From Brugia malayi (Eukaryota > Nematoda > Chromadorea > Rhabditida > Onchocercidae), in NCBI RefSeq assembly GCF_000002995.4, contig NW_025062326.1, positions 1 to 36,183 of the forward strand: a stretch of DNA of 36,183 bases, given 5' to 3'. Shown in pieces: positions 9,716 through 23,600 of this stretch (the stretch's first letter is position 1; each line of letters begins with the position of its first letter). The notes beneath the pieces were generated by a model. It had not been told where the DNA came from. It searched no databases and saw only the letters and a list, made by a program, of their open reading frames with translations. Made by a program: the position numbers and the translations under genes.

Positions 9716-11378
9716 TTTTGTCATCTATAAAATTATTCATATAATTTTATTCATAAATAAAATATTGGGATATGATAATAATGCAATATAAAACTAACAT
9801 TATAAATTCAATCATCAACAAATATATATACATTTCTTTTTTATTATTTTATTTTATTCCAATTTATGTTTAACTTTGAAGGCTTTATATTTCGATAAAA
9901 TTTAATGTTAGCATTTGTATTTTAGTCTAATTTAATGTTTAGTTTAGTTTAATTTAACGATTTTTATTTTTATCTTTTCTTTTTCATTCTTTTCTATCTT
10001 TCACATAATTTTTTTTTTTTTTTTTAGTGAAACAATGAAAGTTAAAAAAAAAAAAAAATGTTTGCAGTAAAAATTGTCTACCAAAATATTTTATTATTAG
10101 ATAAAACGAAGTGTAAATTTTTAAATATGTCTTTTGATCATTTTTATTGTTTATTTGTTTGTATATTTATTAAGTAATAATATGTTAGTTTTGTAAACTA
10201 AAAAGAAATTTTATCTGAAATAAATTAAAATATTTTTATTAAGCATTTAAATGTTTTTATTTTTATAATATTTCAATTTATTCATTATTAATTTTATACT
10301 TATCATTGATATTTTATTTGTGTAAATTATAAGCGAAAGCAAAATTTTTTTGAAATTTGTATTTTTTTTTTCTAATTATTCTAATTTTTTTTTTTCTTTT
10401 TCAATATAAAAATTTTATTTGTTTCAAAATTCTAAAAATAAAAAATGAAAATAAAATGAATGGGAAATATTAATTTTCATTAATTTTTTAATATTTAATT
10501 ACTAATTTTTTGAATTGAAGTATTAATTTTTTTCATATTTTGCTATTTGTTTGAAATTTTGTAATTATTATCATTTAATGATTTTAATTTGTTAGAAATA
10601 ATTATTGCTTTAATAATTATAAGCTTAATGAAATGTTATTATCAGTTTTAGTAAAATTTTTTTGATAAAATTTTCAAAAAATTTGATATTGCATATAAAG
10701 TATTATTTATTACTTAATTCTTCATATTTATACGTATCATAAATTTTGTAAATTTAAAAGAAGAAAAAATGATTCTGAGTAGATTTTATTATAAAACTTT
10801 GAAATAATTGGAACATTAGATTAATTTAAAATTATTTGTAGATGTTGATAACCAATCGTATTGTTGTAATTATATTTTTATCATATCATATCATATCATA
10901 GATGTTTGCATTTGATTTTAAAAAAAGAGCATTTGCTTTATTAATGAAATTTTTTAGAAAAAAAAAAAAAGGCAATTAATGGATAATGAAAATGTATTGC
11001 AGAGAAAGTGATTTGAAAGAAGGGTTAGAAAGTTGAAACATAATTTAGAAAAAAAAAAAAAAAAACGAGTTTTGATAAAAAAATTTATGGTTGTTGTGAT
11101 GGAACTAAACAGCTCGATACTGTTCAAAATGAGAAAATGTGCAATTACGACAAAAGATTGTCACTAGCGCGGGTAGAAATGGCCTTTACTCTTCCAATAA
11201 TTTCTCATCTTATCATTTTGTTAACTGATAAAATGTGATAACTATCAAATTTTTCATCATTTTCATTAACTAATTAATTCAATTCACATACAAGGATGAT
11301 ACTCTTCCCGTTATTTCCTATTTTATTTACTTTTAAATTTCTTCACTTTTTTCATTATTTTGACAAGTAGGTTAATAG
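9716..11378. other. AT-rich region without genes
   Basis: Poly-A/T-rich. Includes a short TCATA run (10878-10900) and a less AT-rich patch at about 11095-11200 (GTCACTAGCGCGGGTAGAAA). No exon with credible splice sites was found. Confidence 0.5.
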
Positions 11379-11975
11379 CAGTAGTCATCATCACCACTCA
11401 CAATAATCACAATCATCATTATCATTATTCATTACCATCAACATCACAATCATTATCACTATCATAATCACTAATCATGATAAACATCACAGCCATCATC
11501 ATCATCATTATTATTATTATCATCAACATCACAATCATTATCGTTATCATAACCACTCATCATGATAAGCATCACAGTCATTATCATCATTATTATTATC
11601 AATCAGTCACCATCACTAACACCATAATCATCATTATCATCATTCATTATCATCAATATTATAATCGTTATCACTATCATGATCACTCATCATGATAAAC
11701 ATCACAATCATCATTATCATTATTATTATCATCATTCTTCATCACTAACACCATAATCATATCATTATCATCATCATCATCATCATCAACATCATCATAG
11801 CGTCACTCACTATTAACCATCATCGCCATTACCTCATCATCATCATTACCATCATCATTATCATCATTCACCATTATCATCATCACCGCTCACCATAATC
11901 ACTCATCCTCACCATAATCATTATTATTATTATTATTATCGTCCTCATCATCAACACTACCATTATCATCATTAT
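11379..11975. repeat. CAT/ATC/ATT-rich compound array
   Basis: Nearly 600 bases of ATC, ATT and ACC triplets with interspersed CATGATAAACATCAC-type blocks near 11476, 11560 and 11689, so a larger, irregular unit lies above the triplets. The open frame rich in Ile and His at 11477-11695 is a by-product of the triplets, not a gene. Confidence 0.9.
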
Positions 11976-14218
11976 CGCCCATTGTTACTTGCTCTATTTT
12001 GATCCAAAAAAAAAAGAAAATTTCATATTTGCTCTAAATTTTGTCACAGTTTTATTTTGTTTGTTTGTGTTGTTTAGAAACTTTCGTATTTGTCCTAATT
12101 TTTGCTACAATTTGTTTGTTTTCATTCCATTTCTTTCCATTTTGACTAAAAAATTTGTGCATCATTTTTCCTAGAAAGAAAGAAAAAAAGAAAAGAGGAA
12201 AAAACTTTCCTCTAAAAATTTCATTTTTTATTTAAAAAGATTTTCATCCCTCATTTCATCCTTCATTTAATCAATCTTCATCGTTTCTAATTTAATTTTC
12301 ATTTCATTAGTCCTCTCATTTGTGCTAAAAATTAATTCTTTTTTAATTTCAATAATTTCGATCACATAATTTTCATAATTGATAAATTCATAATTCACAG
12401 TTATAAATTACAAACTATCATTATAATAAGTAATTATTTAATATAAGTAATATCATATTTTAATTAATGAGTGAAGCAGTGTAATTAGATAATTAAATGG
12501 ACTAATTCTTTTTGTTTACTTTTTTTTTTGAGTATACAAATTTCTTTTTAACTTTTTTAAAATGAAATTTTTTTTCAAACAAAACATTATTTTCTCATAT
12601 TTACTGCATTAAGTGAATAATTATATTCAGAATAAACAAAAGAATTTTAATAAAACTAACAACAATTATTCCGAATTATTTCAGCCAAATTTGATGTTAA
12701 TTTCGAAAAATTTGTTCTTTTTTTAAAAAAATTATACATCATTGCAATGATCAGATTTTTTTTTAAATTTATTTAAATTTTTTTAAAATTTTAAATTGAT
12801 TTTCTTATTGCATATATTTAAGTAGTTTAATCATATCATATATTAAACCAAATGATGGAAGTAATTCATCGAATTCAAATTTCAAATTATTATTTTATTC
12901 ATAGACAAAAAACCATGCAATTATTTATAATTAATTGAAATGCAAGTAATTAAATAAAATACAGCATTTATCAGTTAACTGATAAAAAATTTTATCACCA
13001 TTAATATTATTATTATTATTATTAATTTATAAATATACATTGATAAATTTCATAAAAATAAATAATATGTTAGTTATGCAAGTTAATATTTGAAATATTT
13101 ATCAGCAATTTTTCTCTCTTTATCATCTTTAAATTTATTTTAAATTACTACTGAAACAATTAGCGAAGATTAAAGAACAGTAGATTTATTTGTAATTAAA
13201 AGAAAAAAATTTTTATTGCGAATCTTTTTTACAATTTATAATCATTACTAATTAATTATTGACAAAAGAATGAAATGATTGAAAAATGTTCAAAAAAAAA
13301 TATTATCATTTCTTCTAGGCCTTAGGCTATTGCTTATTTATAATAGCCAATGGCCAATTACTGATGCAAACAATAAAAAAAAAAAAAAAAGGCTAAAGAT
13401 GATTGTTACTACTAGTTTATTTTAAAATGTTCGATTAGTCAATATTAATTTTCGATTGTTATTTATTTTGAAAAAACAAATAAATGACTAAATATCATAA
13501 TAATTAATTAGCAATTAAAAATAAATTTTAATGGAAATGATTGAATTAATAGCTGAATTTAATTTTTGATACATATAATAATTGATTAATATGAAATTAC
13601 TGATATTATTCAAAATTTTTTAATTTTGATTTAATCTGTAAATGCAATAATTTGAAATTAATCTTTTGCTAAAAGCTTTTTTTTTGTGATCACTTCGTTA
13701 TCACTGATAATAATTTTTTTTATTTCTTTTTTAATATAACATCAATTATTGATCCATTTGAATGCAATATTTTTCGAATGATAATGATAATTGGAAAAGA
13801 TAAATATTATCATAGCATTTTAATCTAAGTTAGCAATTATTTATCATTTTTAATCAAACATTCAAAATCATAAATTTCGATCTTATTAATTGGAAATGAA
13901 AAAGGAAATTAATTACATTAAGGTAATATTCCAATATCTCAATTAATAAATAAGATAAAACTAAAAACAAAAAACAACAAACAAAAATAAACAACAAAGA
14001 AACTTTAAATTTTACGCAATAAATAAGAAAAAAAAAACAACCAAATAAAGTTAAAATTTTTATTTTAATTTATTAATTATCAGTAAAAATTTTTTTTTCA
14101 TTATTACTAATATTTATTCTTTTCTCTCTTTTTTATTGTCCCAAAAAAAAGAAAAATTCAATTTTAAAATTTATCACTTATATTTTTCTCATTTATCTCA
14201 TTTTACAAAGAGAATAAG
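11976..14218. other. AT-rich region without genes
   Basis: Low-complexity sequence with ATT runs near 13008. The only structured item noted is the hairpin at 13318-13355. Confidence 0.5.
13318..13355. other. Hairpin with GGCTATT stem
   Basis: GGCCTTAGGCTATT pairs with AATAGCCAATGGCC (12 of 14 positions) around a 10-base AT loop. It stands out for its G+C content in this AT-rich stretch. Too short to call a microRNA precursor. Confidence 0.45.
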
Positions 14219-14262
14219 ACGGAGAAAGAGAGAGAGAGAGAGAGAGAGGGCGCGAGAGAAAG
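14219..14262. repeat. GA microsatellite
   Basis: GAGA tract interrupted by GGGCGCGA. Confidence 0.9.
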
Positions 14263-15537
14263 GGAAATAATGAGAGAATGAGAAAAAATGTTCCATTTTA
14301 AATATTTTAACATTTTATAAAAAAAAAAAGCAATTAATTATTCATTGATCTTTTTTTCTCAAAAAAAAAAAAAAAAAAAAAAAAAGAAACAAAAATTTTA
14401 ATTTTTGAAAATTAATAGCATTTTTTTTCCTTTACTACTTACTATATGATTACTACTAAATTAACTATATTACAACTTTTTGTCATTTTTAATTTTTTTC
14501 AATTTTTCAAAAAAAAAAACAGAAAAAATTTAAACACAAAATGAAAAATGTTGTAAAAAGAGAAATTTGAAAGAGAAAAAAAAAAAAGATAGAAGTGATT
14601 TTGTAAAAAAAAAAAAAAAAAAAAAAAAAGAAAAAGAGTTATGTGAATATTTGATTAATTGATTTAAATCATTTTTAACAGTGACAAAAAGAAACTGGTC
14701 CAATCAATGTTTGAAATTAAATTTTCATTATTTGATTTTATATACTTATTTGAATCATTTAGAGCAATTTCATCTTTTTTCCTTTTTTTTTTTTTTTCGT
14801 CTTATCTATTCATTTCAATAGAAACAAATTCTTAAAAAAAAAAAAAAAATATATCATTGATAAGTTTTTGAAAAAAATTTAATAAATAAATTAGCTTAAA
14901 TTTGAATGAATAAATAAACCAATTAATTAAATTAATTCAATAGATGAAAAAAAATAGATTAATGAATTAATAAATATTTTAATAAAAATTGATAAATTAA
15001 AAGGGAAAAAAAAAAAAAGAAAAACAAACTAATTTGATCACAGAAAAAATTAGTAAATAGATTATTTGAATAAATTTTAATTGATAAATGAAAAAAATTA
15101 TTGAATAAAATGATTAAATTTCAATTGATTAATAAGTAAATTATTAAATAAATTATTAAATTTCAGTTAATAAATAACAAAAATTATTGAATAATTGATA
15201 AATTTTAGCTGATTAATTAATAAATTATTAAATAAATTGATTAAATTTCAATTGATTAATAAATAAATTAATAAATTTCAATTGATAAATGGAAAAAAAT
15301 ATTGAATAAATTGATTAAATTTCAATTAATTAATAAGCAAACTAATAAAACTAACAAATTAAATATAAGAAATTATGCAATTTTAAAAATGAAAAAAGAA
15401 ATTGGTCAAATGAATTTAAGTAAAGAAATCAAAAAAAAAAAGAAAATAAGATTAGCTGAAAATAAAAAATAAAAAAACCAAATAATTTTTTCTTCCTTTT
15501 TTTTTTTGTAACGAAATTATATTTTCTTTTTTTCTCT
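14263..15537. other. AT-rich region with degenerate TTGATTAATAAATAAATT repeats
   Basis: Long A runs (14360-14385, 14607-14629) and, from about 14930 to 15360, irregular repeats of TTAATAAATAAATTAATAAA and AAATTTCAATTGATTAATAA types. No gene seen. Confidence 0.6.
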
Positions 15538-15610
15538 TCCTCTCTCTCTCTCTTTTCCTTTTTTACCAATTATCGTTGGAGAGAGAGAGAGAGAGAGAGA
15601 GAGAAAGAAG
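15538..15610. repeat. Paired CT and GA tracts (potential hairpin)
   Basis: CCTCTCTCTCTCTC (about 15539-15553) is followed within 30 bases by a GA tract (15580-15604), so the two can pair as a stem. Confidence 0.85.
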
Positions 15611-16855
15611 GGAAATAAACGATTGAATTATATAGGAATGAGGACAAATTTCCTTTCTCATATAAATAAGAGTCTCAATTTTTTTTTTTTTTTTCATTGT
15701 TAAATTAAATTTATCTTTTTCATTGATAAAAAAAAAAAAAAAAAAAAAAAAAAACTTTAACAAAAATGCTAATTAATTTTCATAATAAAATTTTAATTAT
15801 GAAAATATTTAAATATTTTTTTCTTTTTTTTGTTGTTGTTGTTTTATTGTTTATTTTAAAAAATTACAAAAAAATGAAATAAGATTTCTATTTTTTTTTT
15901 TTTAAATAATAAATTAGCAGCTACTACTATTTTCGACATATTTAAATTATTAGTTTAATAATATTAAAATATTCATCTGAAGTATTTCAAATTTCATCAA
16001 ACTTTCAAAAAAAAGTTTTATTGTTTTTAATGACAAAATTACAATAATTAATATCAGTATATATATATTAATGTATTAATATATTATATTTTATATTAGC
16101 ATTTTTTGTTTAAAAATTTTGTTTTTCAATTTTTCAATTAAAAAAATTTTTTTTTTCAATTTAACTAATATATGAAATTTTATTTATTTAATTTAAAAAT
16201 TACATATTAAAAAAAAAAGACAAATGATCGTACTAATTTGAATTAATGATAAAATTCGAAAAAAAAAAAATCGCAAGAAACAAATAAACTTGTTTCTCCT
16301 TTTTTTTTTTGTTTTTTTTTAAATAAAATAAAAAAGAAACAATAAAATTGTTACATTATTTTGTTTTTATCATTAATTATACTCATTAATAATTTTATAA
16401 TTAATTTTTTTTTCTGTATTATTTATTCATTTATTTATTCTTTTTGAAATAATTATTCATTTCTATTTTGAATATTTTTTTTTTATATTTTATATTTTTG
16501 AAATTAATTATTTAAAAATTTTATTATAAGTTGGAAATAATTTATCAATGCTTATAGAAGAAAAAAAAAAAGATTCTTATCAATTATTGATATTAATTTA
16601 ATTTCAATGATTGATTATTATATCATTTTTTTATCTTTTTATCACTATTTTATTGACTAATTAAGAGAAGCAAGAAATGAAATTATATTAATTTTAAATT
16701 GAATTAATTGATTGAAATTATTGTAATATCATATATGTATATGTTAAACAGGTATTTACAATAATTATTTGCAAAGTAATATTTAATATAATTTAAATAT
16801 TATCAAATAAATTTCATTTTTTTGTCTTTTTATTTCTTTGTCCCTGTCTTTGTCT
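15611..16855. other. AT-rich region without genes
   Basis: Homopolymer-rich (A run near 15728-15754). Short frames here are low-complexity Phe/Lys strings. Confidence 0.5.
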
Positions 16856-16871
16856 CCCTCTCTCCCTCTCC

Positions 16872-16903
<32 letters not shown>

Positions 16904-16912
16904 TTTTTTGAT
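16856..16912. repeat. CT microsatellite
   Basis: CTCCCTCTCTCTCT-type tract of about 57 bases. Confidence 0.9.
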
Positions 16913-17536
16913 TTATACTATGATTGTAAAATGATGATTTTAGTTGATGATTGATACTAATCTTTCGTTGCATACGTGAAGGACGACGCATTTTAAGCGC
17001 CAATCATTTATAATTCAATTTAACTCAACTCTCAAACACAACTTTTAAAATTTAATTTTTACTCCTTTCATTCTTTCTCTTCTCTTTTGCGCTCTTCATT
17101 TTCTTTTCTTTTCTTTTTTTCATCTTTTAAAATTAATCTTTGAATATTTCATTATTTAAATATTATTTAAATTAAAAATTTCAATCTTTCTTTTATCTAT
17201 CCCTTCCTCTTTTTTCTCTTATTTGTCTAATAATTAAATTGTAATATTTAAAATTTTTATGTTAATTTTATAGAATTAACATAGAAATGATATGATTAAT
17301 GCTTGTAAAATTTCAAAAAGAAATTTTAATCGCAAATTTCAAAAACAAAAAAAAACTAAAAATAAAAATGTTTTAAAATAAATTTCATTTCATTTTGTCA
17401 TTGTTATTTGTTATTCATTCATTCATTTAAATTATCATTTTTAAAATTTATAAATTGCAAGAAATTTTATAGTTTAAATGAAATTTTAATGAGAAAGAAA
17501 AAAATTTTTGCTGTAATAATTGAAAGAGAACAACGA

Positions 17537-17568
17537 CAGAGAGAGAGAGAGGGAGAGAGAGAGAGAAA
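17537..17568. repeat. GA microsatellite
   Basis: GAGAGAGAGAGAGGGAGAGA-type tract. Confidence 0.9.
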
Positions 17569-19035
17569 AAGAAAGAAATGAATTTGAAATGAAATCAATT
17601 TTAACATCTTGATGAATAAATTTTGTTAAAATGTTAAATTAAATTTGTCTATTTTATGGATAACAAAAATATTTTGAACAATGTTGATTTATGCTGAATT
17701 TCCAACTAATTTTGTTTAAATTTTTTCATAGAATTTAAAAACAATTTATTGAAAAATTGTAATTTCATACATAAATAAACTTTTTCTTCGTTTTTTTTTC
17801 AAAAAATTTTTTCCATTTCAATTGATTATTCCTTTTGTTTTTTTTTCATTTTTTTTTCCTTAAAATAACAAATTAAAATAATCATTAATAAGTAAATAAA
17901 TAAATAAAATTTAAATGTGTAACTAATAAATTAGAAATTTTTTAATTAATATCAAATTAAAAATAAAATTGCAATAATAGATAAATAATAATTGTAACAG
18001 TTTACAGATTTCTTAATTAATTATCAAACCAAAAAAACAAAAGTGAAAAAAAAATATGTTTTTTTATCTCGCATCACTTTTTTGTTTCAAATTTTAAAAT
18101 GAAATATCAATTTATAAATACATAAATAAGTTTGACCTAAATTAATTTGCTTTCAATTTGTTTATGTATTTAATTACTTTTTCAAATATTCCAATTGAAT
18201 GCTTGCAATTTGTTTATTCACATATTTAATTATTTTTTCAAATTAAATTAAATTTTCTTAAATAATCCCAATTGATTTTCTTAAATATTCCAATTAAACT
18301 ATCTACCATAAATTGATATAATTTATACGCAAACATAAATTTTCATTTCCTTTTTTTTGAAAAAAAAAAAAAAAAAGGGAAAAATCAATAATAAATTTGT
18401 ATGTAAAAACAAAAAGAAAAAATTGAAAAATTTAAAAATTAAAAAAAAAAAAAATTATTTATTCATTTATTGCCTATTTCATTTCTCTGAAAAAGAAAAT
18501 AAATAAATATGTGAAATTTCAGTTGAAACTTCAAATATTTATTTTTTTTTTTTTAATTACTGATTAAATAAAATTAAAAATTATTTCAAATTTATTAACA
18601 AATAAATAGTTAACCTTTTTTTTTTTCTTTTTTTCTTTCTCTCTCTCTCTCCCATCTTTTTTTTTACTTTAATTTTATAAAAATATTATTATTATTATAT
18701 TATTTCATTATATATACATATGTTTTTTTTTTTTTTTTCATTTATTTTAAATTAATTTAAATTTAATTTTTCAATTGTTTATTAATTTGTGAGAAAGATC
18801 AAAGAATATTTGCTTAAAATATTTACTTAACAACAAAATTTAAATTACATTATGGATTGATTGATTAATTTGATAGATCGTAAAATGATGGCATATTATC
18901 GTTTATATTTTCACATCATTGTACAATGCCGCCCCGCTCAATTGGTTCTTTTTTTTTTTTTTACATTCATTCATTCATTCTCATTCTTCTATCAAATATT
19001 TTCGCACAGCTGTTCAATTTTTCTTTTTTTCTTAT
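17569..19035. other. AT-rich region without genes
   Basis: Homopolymers and a short CT tract near 18638-18652. A brief GC-richer string GCCGCCCCGCTC lies near 18929. No gene recognised. Confidence 0.5.
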
Positions 19036-19632
19036 TCTTCCTCTCTCCCTCTCTCTCTCTCTCCTTCCCTCTCTGTCCTTCTTTCTCTGTTCCTATCCCT
19101 CTCTCTCTCTCTCTCTCTCTCTCTATTCATCATGTAATGTCGAAACACGTGAAATAATAATTTTATGCGAGATTATTTATTGAAAGAAAAAAAAAATTTT
19201 ATTTCATAAAATTTCTTCAATATTTTATAATACAAAAAGAAAAGAGAGCAGAGGGAGAGAGAGAGAGAGAGAGAGAGGAAAGAAGAGAAATAATTATGAG
19301 AAAGAATTAGTTAAGATTTTCAAAAAAAAGAAAGAAAAAAGGAAAGGAAAGAAAAAAAAACGAAAAAAGTTTTAATTATATTATAAAAAAAATTAGTTCT
19401 CTTTTCTTTCTTTCTATCTTTTTCCCTCCCTCTTTCTCTCTCTCTCTCTCGCTTTCCCTGCTTTTCCTCTTATTATAGAATTTTATAATTTTAAAGTGGG
19501 AGAAAAGAGGATGATAATTTTTTTTTTTTTTTTTTTCCTTTTTCTTTTACTTCTTTGAAATAAATAATATTGAATGAAAGGGAAAAAGAAAAAAGTTGGT
19601 TGGATGGATGAAAGAGAGAGAGAGAGGGAGAG

Positions 19633-19667
<35 letters not shown>

Positions 19668-19675
19668 AGAAGGAT
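19036..19675. repeat. Cluster of alternating CT and GA tracts
   Basis: CT tract 19040-19123, GA tract 19252-19276, CT tract 19424-19451 and GA tract 19613-19671 follow each other with alternating orientation. Open frames at 18861-19157 and 19483-19837 are Ser/Leu or Arg/Glu dipeptide translations of these tracts and not genes. Confidence 0.9.
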
Positions 19676-20868
19676 GAACTGAATTCTTTGAAAGAAAATT
19701 GTGTCAAAAATTTCATTCAGTTATTTAAACATTTTGAAATTATATATAATATATACATATATTTGCTTGTTTGTTTATCTTTTTATTTTGTTTATTTATT
19801 TGTTTATTTATGTAAAATATATTTATGTATAATTTAATGTTCAAATTTCTTTTATTTTTTATTTTTAACAAATAAATTTACACTTTTTTTTCTTTGTTTC
19901 TTTTAATTTTCTTTTTAAATATTTATAAATTGCAAAATTTTTTATAATTTTTCAATAATTTTAAATGACATTTGCTATTATTATTATTTTAATTTTATAA
20001 TATTCTTTTTTATTTTCTATAATTTTTACAATTTTTTGTTTTTTTTTTTTTTTTTTTTAAATCTTTTCCAATAATTTTGCATTTTTTCAGACATTAAAAA
20101 AAATATTATTTTTTTTTTTTAAATTTATTATTTTTTTCAAAAATTTTTTTATTACTATTATTTTTTTTAATTAAACTTATTATTATTTCTAAATTAATAT
20201 AATGAGAAAAAAAAAAAAAAAACGAAATAAAGTTTTTCTCTTTTTTTTTTCAAATATGATTTAAAAAAAAAAAAAAAAAGAATTTTTTGATTCAAAATTT
20301 TTTTTTTAGTTTTTGAATTATAAAATTTTAAATGATGAATGAATTGTATTATAGCAGTAATACTAATAATACTTTAGTAATGTAAATATTTGTTATTTCA
20401 TTAGGAAAAATGGAGAAAAAAATTTTAATAATAAAAACATTTGTTATTGTCACCAAAAAAAAAAAACATTGTCACCAAAAAAAATAAAAGCTAATATTTG
20501 ATAATCTATTATTGTTTTCTTTTTTTTTTTAATTTTTTCATTTCAAATTTTTATATAAATTATTTATACATATAATTTCTTCTTTTTCTTTTTAATGAAA
20601 TATTAGAATAATTTTTTTTTTTTTGTTTTGTAGAAAATTTTTCTTTGTTTTATTTGAATATTTTATTTAATTTTTTAAAAAAAAGTAATAATATAGTAAT
20701 TATTGTAAATAATAAATAAAAAATTTTTGCTCAATTTTTTCCTTTTCTTCTTTTTTTTTTTGTTAAAATTAAAAATGAAACTTTTTTATTTTAATTTAAT
20801 TTATTACTTTTAATTATTCACTATAATTAATTGATTCTTTTTTCTCTCCCTCTTCTATTTATCCTCTT

Positions 20869-20909
<41 letters not shown>

Positions 20910-22104
20910 GTTTGTTTTAATTCTTGCAAACTTAGTTTTAGAAATTTGAAATATTTTGTAATTTTTAATATTTACTAATTTTGTTTTTTTTCATTCACAC
21001 ATAAAAAATGTTTTATAATTTTAATTTATATAATTGTACTAAACAATCATTTAAATGAATAGAAATTATATACGAAATGAATAGAAATGATAAAATTAGA
21101 ATTTTTTTAAAAAATAACTAAAAGAAAAACGAATTATAATTTTTTGCATTTTAAAAAACAGAAAAAAAAAAATTAACAAATATTTTCATTTAAAAAAAAA
21201 AAACTTTTTTTCCTACCTTTGTACATTTCATTAATTATTGAACAAATTAAATTAGTTTTTTTTTTTTTAAAAAAAAGAGAAATTACCAACAAAAATTATT
21301 TTAATTGAATTAATTTAAAAAATGGAAAAAAAATTTATGAATATAAATTGAAATATTTGTTTGCTTATTCGTTTGTCATTGATTAATTTTAAAATTTATT
21401 CATTAATAATTTTAAAATAGGGAAATCATTTTTCTTCCTTTTTAGGCATTTCAAAATTGCATTTTGAAATTAATTTTTTTGAATTAGATATTTGAAAATA
21501 AATTTAAAGTTTTATGTAATATTTTTATTATTTGCCAAATATGAATGATTGATTAAATTACATTTAATAAGCTAATAGGTAGTGACAAGTATTTAGGTTA
21601 AACTTAATTTTTAATTTTTAAATTTTCTATTTTTTATAGAATTTATAAAAATTTCTTTTTTTTTTTAAATTAAATTTTATAAATGTACTTCAAAATAGCT
21701 AGCGATTATATTATACTATTATTTTTTTTATTTTAAAATTAATTAATAGTTTAAGAGGTATAAGTAAATATACTTTTAAGATAAGAATAGTTTGCTTTTA
21801 CTTTTTTTTTTTTAAATTTTCATTCATTGATTATCGTTGATAAAATTTTCAATAAATGTTTTTAGTTTTCTCTCTTATTTTCCTCACCCTCCCTCTCTCC
21901 CTCTCTCTCTCTCTCTCTCTCTTTGCTTACTTATAAGAAGTAGCAAAGAATAATTACTTTACATTTCATTTATTATTATTTTTTTTTATTTAACATTTTT
22001 TACTTTTGAAATTAATTTAAAATTTTCAATCAATTTCATTAAAACATTAAACACACACACAAAAAAAAAAAAAAAAAAAACAAATTGTAAATTAATTATT
22101 AAAA

Positions 22105-22145
<41 letters not shown>

Positions 22146-23138
22146 TATTATCATTACTATGATTAAAGTTTACTATTTAAAATTAATTTATACATAAAGT
22201 TAATTTTTAATTATTTCAAATTAAATTTAATAAATTTTATTCAATTTTATTTTGCTTTTAATTTTACTTTGTAATATTTTTCATTTCTTTTTTTTTTTTT
22301 AAATAATTTAAAAACAAGAAAATTTTTTAATTTTTATCATTTCTTTTCTTACATTAGAGTTTTCTTTTTTTTGAAAATATATGTAAACAACAAAGTAAAA
22401 TATTTCAAAAAAAAATTTCAAGAAAAAAAAGAAAAAATGTAAACACTTATTTAATAAATGTAACATAAATGAAGCTTAATTACCTAAAAAAAAAAATATT
22501 TATACCTAAGTATTAAATAAAAATAGCAAATTTATTTACTAATTTAATTTTTCATTTTTTTTTTTTTTTTTTATTTATAATTTTTATCATTTTGTAAATT
22601 AATTGCATATTTGTAAAAAGTAAAATTTTTCATATTTACTTAATAATTTTTATTTTTTGAATAAAATCGAAATTGCTGAATGAAAAATAAAAATTTTTGT
22701 TTGATTAGCATATGCATTTAAAAATGAAAAAATATTAATTTTCATTTACACATTGTTTTTTTTTTTTAAAGTATGAAATTTCGATACGAAATTATAAAAA
22801 TATTTTATATTAATATTAAAAAATATATTTATGTATATAGAAATATTAAAAATATTAAATTCTAAAAAATTATTAAAAAAAAAAAAAAAAAATGTTATTA
22901 ATAAAAAATATTATTTTAATAATAAAAATAGGAAATTTTAGAAGCATAAAAAATTAAGTATGAAATTTCGATATGAAATTATAAAATTATAAAAAAGAAT
23001 TGTTATAATAATGAATGTAGGAACTTTTCGAAAGTATAAATATTATTCTAATATTTGATATAATTGAAATTATTAATTTTTGCATAAACCGAAACTTAGA
23101 AATTTTGATTTAAAACAATAGCCAAAATAAATTATCAA
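19676..23138. other. Homopolymer-rich, gene-free region
   Basis: Dominated by T and A runs. Contains CT tracts at 20874-20907 and 21890-21922, a short ACAC run at 22051-22061 and an (ATT)n tract at 22106-22143. No exon seen. Confidence 0.6.
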
Positions 23139-23140
23139 TT

Positions 23141-23600
23141 TTATCAGCTGTTAACTTTTATGCTAACTTTATCAGTTATAGACTTTTATGCTATCTTTAT
23201 CAGTTGTAGGCTTTTATGCTATCTTTATCAGTTGCAAACTTCTGTGCTATCTTTATCAGTTGTAGGCTTTTATGCTATCTTTATCAGTTGCAAACTTCTG
23301 TGCTAACTTTATCAGTTGTAAACTTCTGTGCCAACTTTATCAGTTGTAAACTTCTGTGCTAACTTTATCAGTTGTAAACTTCTGTGCTAACTTTATCAGT
23401 TGTAAACTTCTGTGCTAACTTTATCAGTTGTAAACTTCTGTGCCAACTTTATCAGTTGTAAACTTCTGTGCTAACTTTATCAGTTGTAAACTTCTGTGCC
23501 AACTTTATCAGTTGTAAACTTCTGTGCTAACTTTATCAGTTGTAAACTTCTGTGCTAACTTTATCAGTGGTAAACTTTTATGCTAACTTTATCAGTTCTT
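23141..23600. repeat. Strict 28-bp minisatellite, 17 copies, with GATA-type site
   Basis: Unit: TTTATCAGTTGTAAACTTCT followed by GTGCTAAC. TTATCAG recurs every 28 bases from 23141 to 23589 without indels. Sixteen of 17 copies contain TTATCAGT, the reverse complement of ACTGATAA, the site preferred by nematode intestinal GATA factors (ELT-2 class). Edge copies diverge at other positions (TTTTATGCTATC), while the TTATCAG core is kept. Confidence 0.95.

Noticed and set aside
11095..11200. Less AT-rich patch tested as tRNA or small RNA
   Set aside because: No cloverleaf arms or box A/B-like strings could be aligned.
11477..11695. Open frame rich in Ile and His
   Set aside because: It is a translation of ATC/CAT/ATT triplets within an array; no start context, splice signals or domain.
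18861..19837. Several overlapping frames with Ser/Leu or Arg/Glu dipeptide runs
   Set aside because: They follow CT and GA microsatellites and T runs on both strands; all phases stay open, which is a repeat effect.
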